Below are positions 1 to 7,628 of a DNA stretch of 54,883 nt, in pieces. The notes below the pieces were generated by a model. The model ran no database searches, was not told the origin of the DNA, and saw only the letters and a program-made list of their open reading frames with translations. Every line of letters starts with the position of its first letter. Within the stretch, counting starts at the first letter, position 1. The translations under genes and the position numbers were made by a program. Source of the stretch: an uncultured Bacteroidia bacterium (GTDB taxonomy: Bacteria; Bacteroidota; Bacteroidia; Bacteroidales; Prolixibacteraceae); NCBI GenBank assembly GCA_903927965.1, contig CAIYPA010000451.1, positions 1 to 54,883 of the forward strand, given 5' to 3'.

Positions 1-497
1 AAAAAATGAATTTTTAGAACCTCCTTTCATTAAATAGTTGGTTTTGTTAGTTGTAAATAAAATGAATTTTTTATTAATTATGATAAAAAATTTAATTTTT
101 CGGTCAGAGCAGAAGTGTATTTAAAAGTGTTTCCAATATTATGATCATTAATTTATTGTATAGCAAATCGGAAAAATATAGACTTAATTAAGTTTTCTCT
201 TAGTGAATTCTGGTTTGCATCCTTGGATTTTCCCTGTGCAATTAGTTTATGTTATTGTTTTAGGCAGTCATAAAGCTTAGATGGGTTTGACTTGAGTACT
301 AATCGTCCAATAAATGACCAATTATGCGCTTAAAGACTGAAATATTTATTTCTCATAGTTCAAATATCAGGTTTAACCTGATTGAAATGACATGATGATG
401 GATTTAGTACTTATCAATTTAGGAATGATTCTGTAAACTACTTTCCAATAAAACTTTTTTTTGCTGCCAATAAGGTTACCACGATCAACCAAAAGCT
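1..497. other. AT-rich non-coding left edge
   Basis: No convincing coding frame is seen. It lies downstream of the leftward late operon. Around 265-312 a stretch including GAGTACTAATCGTCC resembles the extreme 3' end of a Bacteroidota 23S rRNA, but only about 50 bases look alike and the flanks do not, so it is not called as rRNA. The sequence AAGGTTAC at about 471 resembles a motif seen at gene ends in the 25-33 kb cassette. Confidence 0.5.
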
Positions 498-962
498 TTA
501 ATGTTTCGATGGCGGATCCACATGTGTCATTTCGAAGCCCAGGCTCCAGCCCATGCAGCCCCAGACGTTGTATTCCGGGTCAATATGGAAGGTGTCCACC
601 TTAATGTCATAAAATTCAGGCCATTCGGCACTGTCCCTGTTTTTATTGACCGCTTCCTCAATTGCAGCCACATAATTTAAGGTCAGTTCCCAGGCTTCAT
701 CGATCTCGTCATCGCTGCTGTTTTTTAGGGGTACAAGGCAATAATAAAAGATCGGAGAGGTATGTCCCCATGAATCAAAATTATAACCTGTCCCGTTCAG
801 GGTCGGCAATATCCCCACCAAAACAGGATAATCACCGGGCCCAAGCTTCTCCACCTTTGCCAAAATATCCTCATCGGCTGCTCCATAGATAAACCTGCCG
901 CTCAAAGGGAAACTCCTCGCAAAGAACTTCCCCATCTCCCTCCACCTTGATAATGTGATCAT
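498..962 (-). CDS. hypothetical late phage protein, 154 aa
   Basis: I do not recognise the family. The protein is 154 residues, acidic and Trp/Tyr-rich, with no signal peptide or membrane segment. Its start ATG overlaps the stop of the preceding gene in an ATGA arrangement, so the two are translationally coupled. As the last visible gene of the leftward portal operon it is probably a neck, head-completion or tail-terminator protein, a position-based inference only. GC content matches the other late genes. Confidence 0.7.
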   Translation of the reverse strand: MITLSRWREMGKFFARSFPLSGRFIYGAADEDILAKVEKLGPGDYPVLVGILPTLNGTGYNFDSWGHTSPIFYYCLVPLKNSSDDEIDEAWELTLNYVAAIEEAVNKNRDSAEWPEFYDIKVDTFHIDPEYNVWGCMGWSLGFEMTHVDPPSKH

Positions 963-1501
963 TGCTTCTGCCCCTTAATTTGTTGATGGATCTGGTACAA
1001 CCTTAAAAATACGTCCCACATGTTTACCCGGCTTGTTTGTTCCATATTGCCAAATACACCGCTCTCTGCCATTTGGAACAAGATACCAGCCATCCCTGTT
1101 TTGTCCTCCAAAACACTTTCCTTTTCCTTGGTTGGTTGTTTTGCAGAGGGGAACAGGCACCCAAAACAAATCTCCTGACCGTCCACCTCAATGGATTCCT
1201 CGCGTATCCAGTTCATGCACCCCAGAAAAAAAAGATAGGCCATAAATTTTGTCCCCTGTGGAACCTTGCCAACTATCCTTTGCCTCCGGCGTTCCCCTTT
1301 CTCCGGGTCCCTTTCGTCCGTTTTCAGGTAGAGTACCGAAAATATCCCGTCCAGGTATTGTTGGTTTTTGGTCAGTGCATATTTGCCGACCCTCCAGCTC
1401 GCCTCCTTAAATTGCCAGATGGTCAGGTCGGAGAGCAAGTCCCTTGGCCCCTTGAATTTGCGCCACCCGACCTTTACAACAGGCAGCAGGTTCGTGCAAA
1501 A
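959..1501 (-). CDS. -1 frame extension of the frameshifted late gene
   Basis: This is the downstream half (180 aa) of the gene starting at 1818. It has no plausible start of its own, and its frame becomes protein-like only after about position 1501. The zero-frame ORF runs into overlapping heptamers C CCA AAT and A AAT TTT at 1507-1498. A one-base backward slip there joins the halves into a product of about 286 residues. The end overlaps the next gene by ATGA, so the coupling depends on the shifted frame being translated. Such shifts are known in phage tail-assembly chaperone genes, but no tape-measure gene is visible here. A homopolymer indel would look the same. Confidence 0.6.
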   Translation of the reverse strand, partial: FCTNLLPVVKVGWRKFKGPRDLLSDLTIWQFKEASWRVGKYALTKNQQYLDGIFSVLYLKTDERDPEKGERRRQRIVGKVPQGTKFMAYLFFLGCMNWIREESIEVDGQEICFGCLFPSAKQPTKEKESVLEDKTGMAGILFQMAESGVFGNMEQTSRVNMWDVFLRLYQIHQQIKGQKQ

Positions 1502-1818
1502 TTTGGGGTTAATTTCGATGGATTCCGATCTGTCCCGGTGACTGTCTTGTTGAACAGGAAGTTGACCGAATCGGCCAGAACTACCTCGTTGGCCCAGTAG
1601 TTGGCCGATTCCTCGTTGTATGCGGGCTTTTTGGCACTGTTTACCCTGTTGATGAACACATCGACTGCCATTTTCCTGGCCAGGTCGTAATCGAATTCGA
1701 GCATAAACGCCCTGTACATAATGGTACCGATCTTTTCGGCACAAGCTGCGTTGATCTCGTCCCACTCTGAAGGATAGTCCACCTCAATTTTACGTTCCGG
1801 TATCGTCAATTTGTTCAT
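1474..1818 (-). CDS. zero-frame product of frameshifted late gene, 114 aa
   Basis: This ORF starts with an ATGA overlap on the stop of the 333-aa gene, which fixes the start. About 106 residues read as normal protein (many acidic and aromatic residues), followed by a short non-protein-like tail (about 8 residues) to the TAA at 1474. The tail begins exactly at the CCCAAATTTT slippery tract (1507-1498). Two products are therefore expected: the 114-aa form and the roughly 286-aa fusion. The family is unrecognised. Position after the portal-like gene suggests a head-tail connection or tail-assembly role. Confidence 0.65.
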   Translation of the reverse strand: MNKLTIPERKIEVDYPSEWDEINAACAEKIGTIMYRAFMLEFDYDLARKMAVDVFINRVNSAKKPAYNEESANYWANEVVLADSVNFLFNKTVTGTDRNPSKLTPNFARTCCLL

Positions 1819-2816
1819 GCGCTAAAGTATTTGTTGGTATCAATGTTCCGGTCTGCAAGCGTTGAAACAGGCACAACAACTGTCACCGATATTGTTGAAA
1901 CAATTATTTTCAACTGGTTTTCAAGCATTTCGGTGGCTTCCTGTGCATCGCGGATCAGCCCGGCAATGATCATGTCCTTTTCGCTGCTCTTCACCGGGAA
2001 GGAGGAGTTCCGGCTTTGTACGGAGCTCTTAAATTGTTGCACCAAACCTTCTGGCAGCAACTTAATGGACAGCCGCTTGATCCCGGTCGCCATTGTCCAA
2101 AGTGCAAGGGCAGGCCCTGCATAATCGAGGAGCAGCCCCAACTGGTCCCCGTCATAACCTGCACCGCTCGATCCTTCGTTTTGACCTGCCTGATAGGCAA
2201 GCATCTTCGACAATAGGTCTTTTCCGAGCAAAGGGGAAATGTGTTTGCGCTGCATCTCCATTTGTATCGGGAGCAATTGGTTGAACAACGCCAGGCTGTT
2301 GTCGATGGGGTAGTATTGGGTAAAGACATGAAGGTCGGAAAGCAATACTTCGTGCTTGATCCTGTAAGCCGTGGAACTGGTCCATTCCACGATTTTTTCC
2401 GTATCGAGAAAGTCGATCAACCGGTTCAGGGACTTCTGGACCTTGAAGTTCAGCCCTTCGTTGTCCTTGTCGATCAGGAATTCCCAAGCCTGTTTTTCGT
2501 TTGCAGGGTTTACCGATGCCTTCCGTCCGGTAAGGGAATGTCGCAAGTCGTTGTTTACGGTATAATCCCTGAAGGCGATATTGGCCACTGCCGATTGGAC
2601 ATGTTTCACGATGTTATCCCCCAAACCGTTGGGACCGGCATAGGTGGCCAATGCTTTTTCAAAAGTTTCCTTGCCGATAATTTTCTGAAGTTCATACTCC
2701 GCATTTTCAATGTCAGGTACCAACAGCTCAAAGTCGGTCCTTTTGTCGAGAATGGGGACGTGGAGCCTAAATTCGTCTATGGCCAGGGAACTTACCCCGT
2801 TTTTGTTAAATATCAT
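1815..2816 (-). CDS. phage structural protein, DUF6712-like, 333 aa
   Basis: A 333-residue soluble protein of the portal operon. Its general look and position resemble DUF6712-type proteins that I associate with Bacteroidota phages, but I cannot point to a diagnostic motif. The start lies 57 bases after the portal gene, and the stop overlaps the next start by ATGA. A head-tail connector or minor virion role is inferred from position. The C-terminal third is rich in hydrophobic beta-type residues, with no transmembrane segment. Confidence 0.6.
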   Translation of the reverse strand: MIFNKNGVSSLAIDEFRLHVPILDKRTDFELLVPDIENAEYELQKIIGKETFEKALATYAGPNGLGDNIVKHVQSAVANIAFRDYTVNNDLRHSLTGRKASVNPANEKQAWEFLIDKDNEGLNFKVQKSLNRLIDFLDTEKIVEWTSSTAYRIKHEVLLSDLHVFTQYYPIDNSLALFNQLLPIQMEMQRKHISPLLGKDLLSKMLAYQAGQNEGSSGAGYDGDQLGLLLDYAGPALALWTMATGIKRLSIKLLPEGLVQQFKSSVQSRNSSFPVKSSEKDMIIAGLIRDAQEATEMLENQLKIIVSTISVTVVVPVSTLADRNIDTNKYFSA

Positions 2817-2873
2817 ATTTACAATATTATATGTGATTTATACATCTACATTTTCAGTTTAACCTATCGGATA

Positions 2874-4250
2874 CTAAATGTTCCCGTTGACCATCCTGTC
2901 GTTGGGTGAAACATTCTGTTCTTTCATCACCGCTTCGCTGTAAAACCCAAGTTGGACCTCTTTATCTGGCCAGTTGTAGCCGATCACATCGTTGATGATC
3001 CCAAATACGGCATACTCTATTTTAAACACTGAGGAAGTCCGGAACAGTTTGTAACTGTAAAGCGACTCGCTACCGGAACCTTGCCTTCCATCGGCCACGA
3101 TATTGGACAGGGAAGGGGCAAGTCCGATCCCGCTCGCAATGGCAACATCGGCACGTTTGCTGATCTCGATCTGCGATTTAATAAAATTGTCCATTTTCAT
3201 ATCGAGCGGGATAAACTCCCATTTGTCGAGGTCGCCTTTGCCAAAATCGAGTTCTATCCGTTTTGATTGGGTATGGATAAACTTCCCGACGTTCTTTTTT
3301 CCGGCCAGTACCGAAGCCAACGACTGTAAAAACGATTCCTTGTAGTTTTCGAGAAAATCCTGTTTCCAAACCGACCCTTCGCCTTCGACCTTGTTTTTGA
3401 GCCGCTCTTCCACCGCGTCCCAATAACTGGAAGGTGAAATAATGTGCCACTTTACCCCAAGGGTATTCTCGCTCAGGTTGTTCAGGATGTCTGGCACATC
3501 GGTGCTGCGCCCCATCCAATTTCTCACGCCCCAATAATTTGGGAGCACTGGCTGCTTTAGTCCCCGGCCAAACCTGTACAGACTCCTGAACCCCATCATG
3601 GTCGGTCGCAATGTTGCAGTTTGTTTTGTCCAGACCGGATAGACCTCCTTTTCCAGGGCCGTATCGCTCCAGTCACCGACCAAGACCCTGTTGATAGCCC
3701 CTTTGTTGTCGGGCCACTCCCTCCGGCAATCTGATGCACAAACGTGTTGCAGTTCGTTGATCCTTCCCGTGGCCCCGCTGCCGGCCCTTCCCCCAACATT
3801 TCGCAACAATTTGGAATAGAGGATTCCCCCTTTTACAAGGTCCTCAAGCGAATTGATAATGTAGGTCCGGTAGTCCCAAAATTTCAGCCATTCGGTTATC
3901 TCCTTGTCCTTTGTCCATTGCCTGATGATCAGGTTGTCCTGAACAACTTCCGTAAATTGCCCTACCCCTTGTGCCAGGATAAGGCCGATCATCTTGTCCA
4001 GGACGCTGCCGCCAAGATGGTTGTTGTCGAGCAAATCCCTCAGATAGGTCGGGATATTGTTGTTTACCCCTTCCGGGATTACCGAATAGCTGCCAACACT
4101 TACAGGATCGGGCTTTGTAGAGGACAGCAAGGACGAAGCAGAAGTCGAGCCACTCGATGTGCTGCCCCCATATTCGTCCTTCACCGAAAAGTAAAAAGCT
4201 TCATTGGCCACCTCTACAATTGTGCCACCTGGCAATGCGATCTGTCTCAT
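2874..4250 (-). CDS. phage portal protein (probable)
   Basis: At 458 residues it has the usual portal size. The best motif is near residues 385-420: a Gly/Ser-rich turn (GIGLAPSLSNIVADGRQGSG) followed by a helix containing SESLYSYKLF. This matches the C-terminal region of many portal proteins, where a 'G-hP-L' turn precedes Gly/Ser-rich residues and a long helix. The portal is the dodecameric ring at the capsid vertex through which DNA is packaged by terminase. The Ser/Gly-rich N-terminus (residues 27-45) is probably disordered. It overlaps the upstream 94-aa gene by ATGA. Terminase, its usual neighbour, lies 31 kb away across the rightward block. Confidence 0.65.
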   Translation of the reverse strand: MRQIALPGGTIVEVANEAFYFSVKDEYGGSTSSGSTSASSLLSSTKPDPVSVGSYSVIPEGVNNNIPTYLRDLLDNNHLGGSVLDKMIGLILAQGVGQFTEVVQDNLIIRQWTKDKEITEWLKFWDYRTYIINSLEDLVKGGILYSKLLRNVGGRAGSGATGRINELQHVCASDCRREWPDNKGAINRVLVGDWSDTALEKEVYPVWTKQTATLRPTMMGFRSLYRFGRGLKQPVLPNYWGVRNWMGRSTDVPDILNNLSENTLGVKWHIISPSSYWDAVEERLKNKVEGEGSVWKQDFLENYKESFLQSLASVLAGKKNVGKFIHTQSKRIELDFGKGDLDKWEFIPLDMKMDNFIKSQIEISKRADVAIASGIGLAPSLSNIVADGRQGSGSESLYSYKLFRTSSVFKIEYAVFGIINDVIGYNWPDKEVQLGFYSEAVMKEQNVSPNDRMVNGNI

Positions 4251-4531
4251 AAAGTTACCCTCATCCCATTAAAATACATCAACAATATTTGGTAGAACCT
4301 ACCTGGAATGTTTGTTTCAACGTTCAGGTAGTTAATAATATACTTGCTGTTCTTGAACGCATCTTCGTTTGCACCGCTTCGCAATTTAACTTTGGGAAGT
4401 TCTATCAGGCCGGCACTTGTTTCGCGGCTCGTATCGCAGGACATAAACGCTATCGAAAAGTGTTCCCCATCAGATGACCGCTTTCTCATTAGAGAAATAG
4501 CATCGTAGATATTTATCGTCAGTTGTTCCAT
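4247..4531 (-). CDS. small protein, first gene of the portal operon
   Basis: A 94-residue protein with no recognised family. It starts the leftward portal operon and is coupled to the portal gene by an ATGA overlap, so it is probably a small virion or assembly protein. There is no signal peptide. The 900-bp region upstream, with the tandem repeat, must hold its promoter, but I found no clear TAnnTTTG box on the minus strand. Confidence 0.6.
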   Translation of the reverse strand: MEQLTINIYDAISLMRKRSSDGEHFSIAFMSCDTSRETSAGLIELPKVKLRSGANEDAFKNSKYIINYLNVETNIPGRFYQILLMYFNGMRVTL

Positions 4532-4842
4532 GGTCCAATATTAGTTAGGGATAAATGGTAAATAAAGGACACAAATCCTGATGGTGTATTGCTGAAAACA
4601 ATCAACATGGGTACTTGCTTCCTGTCACATTGGCCCTCCATTTAAAAAAATGGACTTCGCAAACAGCAAAAATTCAAAAGGATAGGTCTTTTTTCAGGTT
4701 TTTTTTCAAATTTTTCATATAGCGGAGGCCGAGCCGCCCTGCTTGGACTTTCTCTTTACATTACATTTTGTTAATATGATATATGATTACTACTAAATGA
4801 ATAGTTTAAACTGTTATTCATTTAGTTTTATTAAGGTTGTTT
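4532..4842. other. divergent intergenic region, left part
   Basis: Non-coding sequence between the leftward portal operon and the rightward early block. It contains a short inverted repeat (CCATTT...AAATGG, about 4637-4652), a GC-rich palindrome (GCGG...CCGC, about 4723-4738) in otherwise AT-rich DNA, and long A and T runs. Promoters for the portal operon should be here. Confidence 0.45.
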
Positions 4843-5059
4843 GTTCTGGTTGTTCGTTCTGGTTGTTTTGTTCTGGTTGTTTCGTTCTGGTTGTTTCGTT
4901 CTGGTTGTTTCGTTCTGGTTGTTTGTTCTGGTTGTTTCGATCTGGTTGTTTCGTTCTGGTTGTTTCGTTCTGGTTGTTTGTTCTGGTTGTTTGTTCTGGT
5001 TGTTTCGTTCTGGTTGTTTCGTTCTGGTTGTTTGTTCTGGTTGTTTGTTCTGGTTGTTT
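4843..5059. repeat. about 16 tandem copies of a 14-bp unit
   Basis: The unit is TTCTGGTTGTTTCG, with 13-bp variants lacking the C and a few single-base variants. The copies run head to tail without spacers. All three plus frames stay open and give Val/Leu/Phe/Trp/Cys-rich translations, but because the unit is 13 or 14 bp these are repeat artefacts and not proteins. Its location at the divergence point of late and early transcription suits an iteron-like origin, a regulator-binding array or a neutral minisatellite. Confidence 0.9.
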
Positions 5060-5361
5060 AATTGCTTCGCTAATTAACTTATTAATTCTTTAAGTATTTG
5101 ATATTTAAATACATAACTATTTTTTCAATTTTGCGCGTTTTTTTCTTAATTATTACTATTTAATTTTGAATTGATCATTTAAGATTATTATTAAAAAAAC
5201 AACTTAAAAGAACTTAATATATTGATATACAAGTTTATACAAATATTAGTTTATCATATAAAATAAATACATAATAATATAATATGTTAAATATCTAAGC
5301 TGTTCATTATCAATTAGATATAATTAGAATGTTTCTAAATAGATGGTTTTACATCATTTTA

Positions 5362-5394
5362 TTTGCATTTTGATATTTCGTTGTTATATCTTTG
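5362..5394 (+). promoter_or_regulatory. Bacteroidota-type sigma-ABfr promoter
   Basis: TATCTTTG at 5387-5394 matches the -7 consensus TAnnTTTG exactly. A TTTG at about 5362-5365 (or 5369-5372) can serve as the -33 element. It lies about 60 bases upstream of the first rightward ORF and could drive the whole early block. This is a pattern match only. Confidence 0.55.
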
Positions 5395-5454
5395 CAACGT
5401 CAAACGGTTGAAAAGTCAACCAAATTTTATTTAACATTTTAAAATACTTACATT

Positions 5455-5748
5455 ATGGAAACGATTAAGATCAATTCTCAAAAAATTAAGAGTGACGCAA
5501 ACTTCGCACACAAAGAGGCAAATTTATCACTTTTTGCAGTTTTAAACTATTTAATGAAAAGCAATGAAAAAAATTTAGTAGCCTACTGTAAAGCCAAAGA
5601 GATAAACAGAAAAAACCTAACTATTGATTTTTTAAAATCTAAAATGACAGTAAAGGAACTAAACAAAGTTAATAAAGCTGGTGAAATTTTGGAACCAAGG
5701 AAATTATTTTCCCTTTACACTGTTTTAACAGCCATTTGCAGAAAATAA
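5455..5748 (+). CDS. small basic hypothetical protein, 97 aa
   Basis: A Lys-rich, mostly helical protein (97 aa) with no recognised family. It is the first rightward gene after the repeat array and sits directly behind a good promoter, as expected for an early gene or regulator. It is markedly more AT-rich than the genes from 6.6 kb onward, which suggests a different origin. A hairpin follows its stop. Gene status rests on length, start context and promoter; function is unknown. Confidence 0.65.
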   Translation: METIKINSQKIKSDANFAHKEANLSLFAVLNYLMKSNEKNLVAYCKAKEINRKNLTIDFLKSKMTVKELNKVNKAGEILEPRKLFSLYTVLTAICRK

Positions 5749-5816
5749 CCGGATAGGTTTTATCCGGTCAAAAATCGGATAAAATTAATGGACTGCAAAA
5801 AAAACGTTTTTTGCAG
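5748..5816 (+). terminator. two hairpins after the first early gene
   Basis: A 7-bp stem (ACCGGAT/ATCCGGT, 5748-5768) overlaps the stop codon region. A second, 10-bp perfect stem follows (CTGCAAAAAA at 5793-5802, TTTTTTGCAG at 5807-5816). The second resembles a bidirectional intrinsic terminator with its T run inside the stem. Confidence 0.5.
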
Positions 5817-6410
5817 CGGTCTAAAGTCCGCAAAATATTTAAGTAAGCTGTAAACTTATTACAGTAAGTGCCTATAAGATAAACAGATAAAAACTACGCG
5901 CTTGCGTGGGCTGGGATATCTACGTCCGCTTGGGTCGTTTCGATATAGGTGTTTGATCTTTGACATATCTAAAAAATGGCTAAAAAGTCTTACTGTAAAG
6001 GTTTAATTGTGACAATATAGACCGGCTGCAATGGCTAAACAAGTGGGCCAAAATTATGCTTATAATTCCACTTATTTTTAATGCTTGTTAGACAAATGGG
6101 ATAATTTCCCGTTTGGGCCCAAATATAAAGAGTGACCAATTAGCGATTTGATCAACCCCCAAAATAAGCCCAAAAAGGATTTGGCAACAAAATTGGGGAG
6201 TCCGGTATAAATAGTCCAGTACACTATTTAGGCAATATAGGGATAAAATACCTATAAAGTCGCCCACTATAGGGGTCACGCCGGGTCCTAAGTTTGCCGT
6301 AACTGCCAATGAACAAGGCATAGCGAACAAAGTTCAAAACCACCTGTACACACATTCCCGACGGGTACAATATCGGGTCATGGCAGGTAGGTATATACCG
6401 TCAATCCAAT
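5817..6410. other. about 600 bp without a gene; possible structured RNA
   Basis: Minus-strand ORFs here have no protein-like composition. The stretch has several short inverted repeats (for example GGATATC...GATAT near 5911-5940) and ends at a strong terminator at 6411-6466, although no coding gene lies before it. That arrangement suits a non-coding RNA or long leader transcribed rightward. I recognise no RNA family. Confidence 0.35.
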
Positions 6411-6466
6411 AAACTATCTTTTCCAACCCCCCGAACATCGGGGTCCGGAAAAGATAGTTTTTTTTT
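6411..6466 (+). terminator. strong intrinsic terminator
   Basis: A 14-bp perfect stem (AAACTATCTTTTCC at 6411-6424 pairing with GGAAAAGATAGTTT at 6447-6460) is followed by a T run to 6466. The loop holds a small CCCCGA...CGGGG stem. It separates the region behind the first promoter from the small-gene operon, so a new promoter or read-through control should exist near 6470-6555. Confidence 0.75.
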
Positions 6467-6487
6467 CTAATTGGCACACGGTAAAAG

Positions 6488-6545
6488 CCGTCATTATAGG
6501 AGCATTGCCTATCTGCCAACTAACCAGTCGCCCGATGGGCGGCAC
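6488..6545 (+). promoter_or_regulatory. leader hairpin element, copy 1
   Basis: AAAAGCCGTCAT precedes a hairpin with a 5-bp stem and 7-base loop (ATAGG-AGCATTG-CCTAT, 6496-6512). A second stem-loop follows (CGCCC-gat-GGGCG, 6529-6541). The same two-hairpin plan recurs before the genes at 7629 and 8132, with different stem sequences but similar loops (AGCATTG, TGCAATG, TTCAATG), pointing to a conserved cis-acting RNA. Confidence 0.5.
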
Positions 6546-6558
6546 AAAACAAAAAGTA

Positions 6559-6684
6559 ATGGATAATTATATCGTTGTAAATGCCCTGACCAATGTGGAG
6601 ATATTTTGGTCGGTTGTCGCCCTGTTCGGAATATTGGCCGTATTGGCAATACTGCCTTCATCATCTAAAAAATCAACAAAATGA
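6559..6684 (+). CDS. small membrane protein, 41 aa
   Basis: A 41-residue ORF with one strong hydrophobic segment (about residues 14-33, with FWSVVALFGILAVLAILP) and a Lys/Ser-rich tail. Its TGA overlaps the ATG of the next gene (ATGA), which supports translation. A hairpin leader precedes it. Probably a single-pass inner-membrane peptide; role unknown. Confidence 0.6.
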   Translation: MDNYIVVNALTNVEIFWSVVALFGILAVLAILPSSSKKSTK

Positions 6685-6881
6685 AAACTTTTGACAAAAT
6701 CATGCTCGGCCTTGTTGGCCTGATGTTCGTTGGCATCCTAACGTTCACAATTGGTATTGCTGCCCAATGCCGCCCACTGGAGGGAACTGGACTGGCAGCC
6801 TTTGTTGCCGCATTTTTGGGAATATGCCTGATGTTCTGCATAGATGCTCAGAAAGACCTCAATAAGTACAAAACCAAATAA
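6681..6881 (+). CDS. small membrane protein, 66 aa
   Basis: Two hydrophobic segments (about residues 7-28 and 37-54) separated by a short loop, with a charged C-terminus, predict a two-pass inner-membrane protein. It is coupled to the 41-aa membrane gene by ATGA and followed 8 bases later by another membrane-anchored protein. The three may act together at the membrane. No family recognised. Confidence 0.65.
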   Translation: MKTFDKIMLGLVGLMFVGILTFTIGIAAQCRPLEGTGLAAFVAAFLGICLMFCIDAQKDLNKYKTK

Positions 6882-6889
6882 AGCAAGCC

Positions 6890-7126
6890 ATGAAAAAATC
6901 ATATAAAATAGCCCTGGCCATCATCCTATTGGCCGAAATGGCAATGACCATCAGGATCGTCACCGACCCTTACCGCAAAGCACAACACCGGTACGAAGAT
7001 ATTGTTGCCGTTGGGATAGACAGCCAAACGGCCCTTCGGACAGCTTTGTACGAAGTTGGTATCACAAATTGGAGCGACAATGCACAGGAAGAGGATTACG
7101 ACAATATCCATAACTATCAACCATGA
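6890..7126 (+). CDS. membrane-anchored small protein, 78 aa
   Basis: The N-terminus (MKKSYKIALAIILLAEMAM) is a signal-anchor, followed by a short soluble domain with an acidic tail (EEDYDN). Third gene of the small membrane cluster. A putative 33-aa ORF overlaps its stop by ATGA. Function unknown. Confidence 0.6.
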   Translation: MKKSYKIALAIILLAEMAMTIRIVTDPYRKAQHRYEDIVAVGIDSQTALRTALYEVGITNWSDNAQEEDYDNIHNYQP

Positions 7127-7224
7127 GAACTATCATTTGCGATCTCCTCCAAACCACTGCAATGCCTATTCTTATAGGTTTGCCAATTGTCCCAATCCGG
7201 TGCTTTTTTTTCCAATATAGATAA
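7123..7224 (+). CDS. possible 33-aa hydrophobic peptide
   Basis: The ORF begins with an ATGA overlap on the previous gene and encodes a short hydrophobic peptide (PILIGLPIVPI core). Only the overlap and hydrophobicity support it. The DNA also contains a CCTAT...ATAGG hairpin, so it may instead be non-coding leader for the next gene. Confidence 0.3.
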   Translation: MRTIICDLLQTTAMPILIGLPIVPIRCFFFQYR

Positions 7225-7245
7225 ACAACATATAAATTAAGAGAA

Positions 7246-7494
7246 ATGGGTTCAAATCATTATGTTATCACCCAGTCCAGTGAGGATACTTATATCGCTA
7301 CTATACAGGCCAATTCAGATACGGAACTCAACACAAAAATCAACCGGTTCTTTTGCGGGTATTTGAGTTTGGAGAAAATGGAAATAGGACCACTATCCTG
7401 CAACGACCCTGAAATTCTGGGTTTTGGGCGTTGGTTCAGCGTAATAACAGGATATTCCAACAGGTTTAAGATCCGCAAAACGGTGATTTATTGA
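7246..7494 (+). CDS. small protein paralogous to the one at 15953-16228
   Basis: An 82-residue soluble protein. It shares an N-terminal pattern with the 91-aa protein at 15953-16228: Y-V/F-hydrophobic, an acidic turn, IATI-A/S, then a helix with L-x-x-KI, a G-F/W core and a C-terminal T-V-Y/L-Y. The similarity suggests duplication within the operon. The family is unknown to me. Confidence 0.65.
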   Translation: MGSNHYVITQSSEDTYIATIQANSDTELNTKINRFFCGYLSLEKMEIGPLSCNDPEILGFGRWFSVITGYSNRFKIRKTVIY

Positions 7495-7530
7495 TCCCCT
7501 ATTCAAATTGACCTTTTTAGGGCACTTGGT

Positions 7531-7600
7531 CAAAAGCCATCATAGGCGGTGCAATGCCGCCTTGCCCACAAACCCTGATTGGCAAGGGACACAATGCCAT
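7531..7600 (+). promoter_or_regulatory. leader hairpin element, copy 2
   Basis: AAAAGCCATCAT precedes hairpin GGCGG-TGCAATG-CCGCC (7545-7561). A second stem TTGCC...GGCAA follows, then a CACAA run. It matches the copy near 6490 in order and loop sequence while the stems differ, with compensating changes. Confidence 0.5.
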
Positions 7601-7628
7601 ACAAACCAATTTTTAAAAAAGCAATATT

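Noticed and set aside
959-1765. A single 268-aa minus-strand protein starting at 1765
   Set aside because: Its first 88 residues are the -1 shadow of the real zero-frame ORF (rich in Arg, Gln, Cys) and only the part after about 1501 is protein-like.
4843-5059. CRISPR array
   Set aside because: The repeat units abut with no unique spacers, are only 13-14 bp long, and no cas genes are present.
4797-5093. Three overlapping plus-strand ORFs of 74-98 aa rich in Val, Leu, Phe, Trp and Cys
   Set aside because: They are readings of the 13-14-bp tandem repeat in all three frames, as expected when the unit length is not a multiple of three and lacks stops.
6088-6519. Two minus-strand ORFs (80 and 61 aa) in the early-region gap
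   Set aside because: Composition is not protein-like, no start context is seen, and they run against the operon across a strong rightward terminator.
7247-7260. A GGGTTCAAATC motif as the T-arm of a tRNA
   Set aside because: It is the start of the coding region at 7246 and no acceptor, D or anticodon arms can be folded around it.
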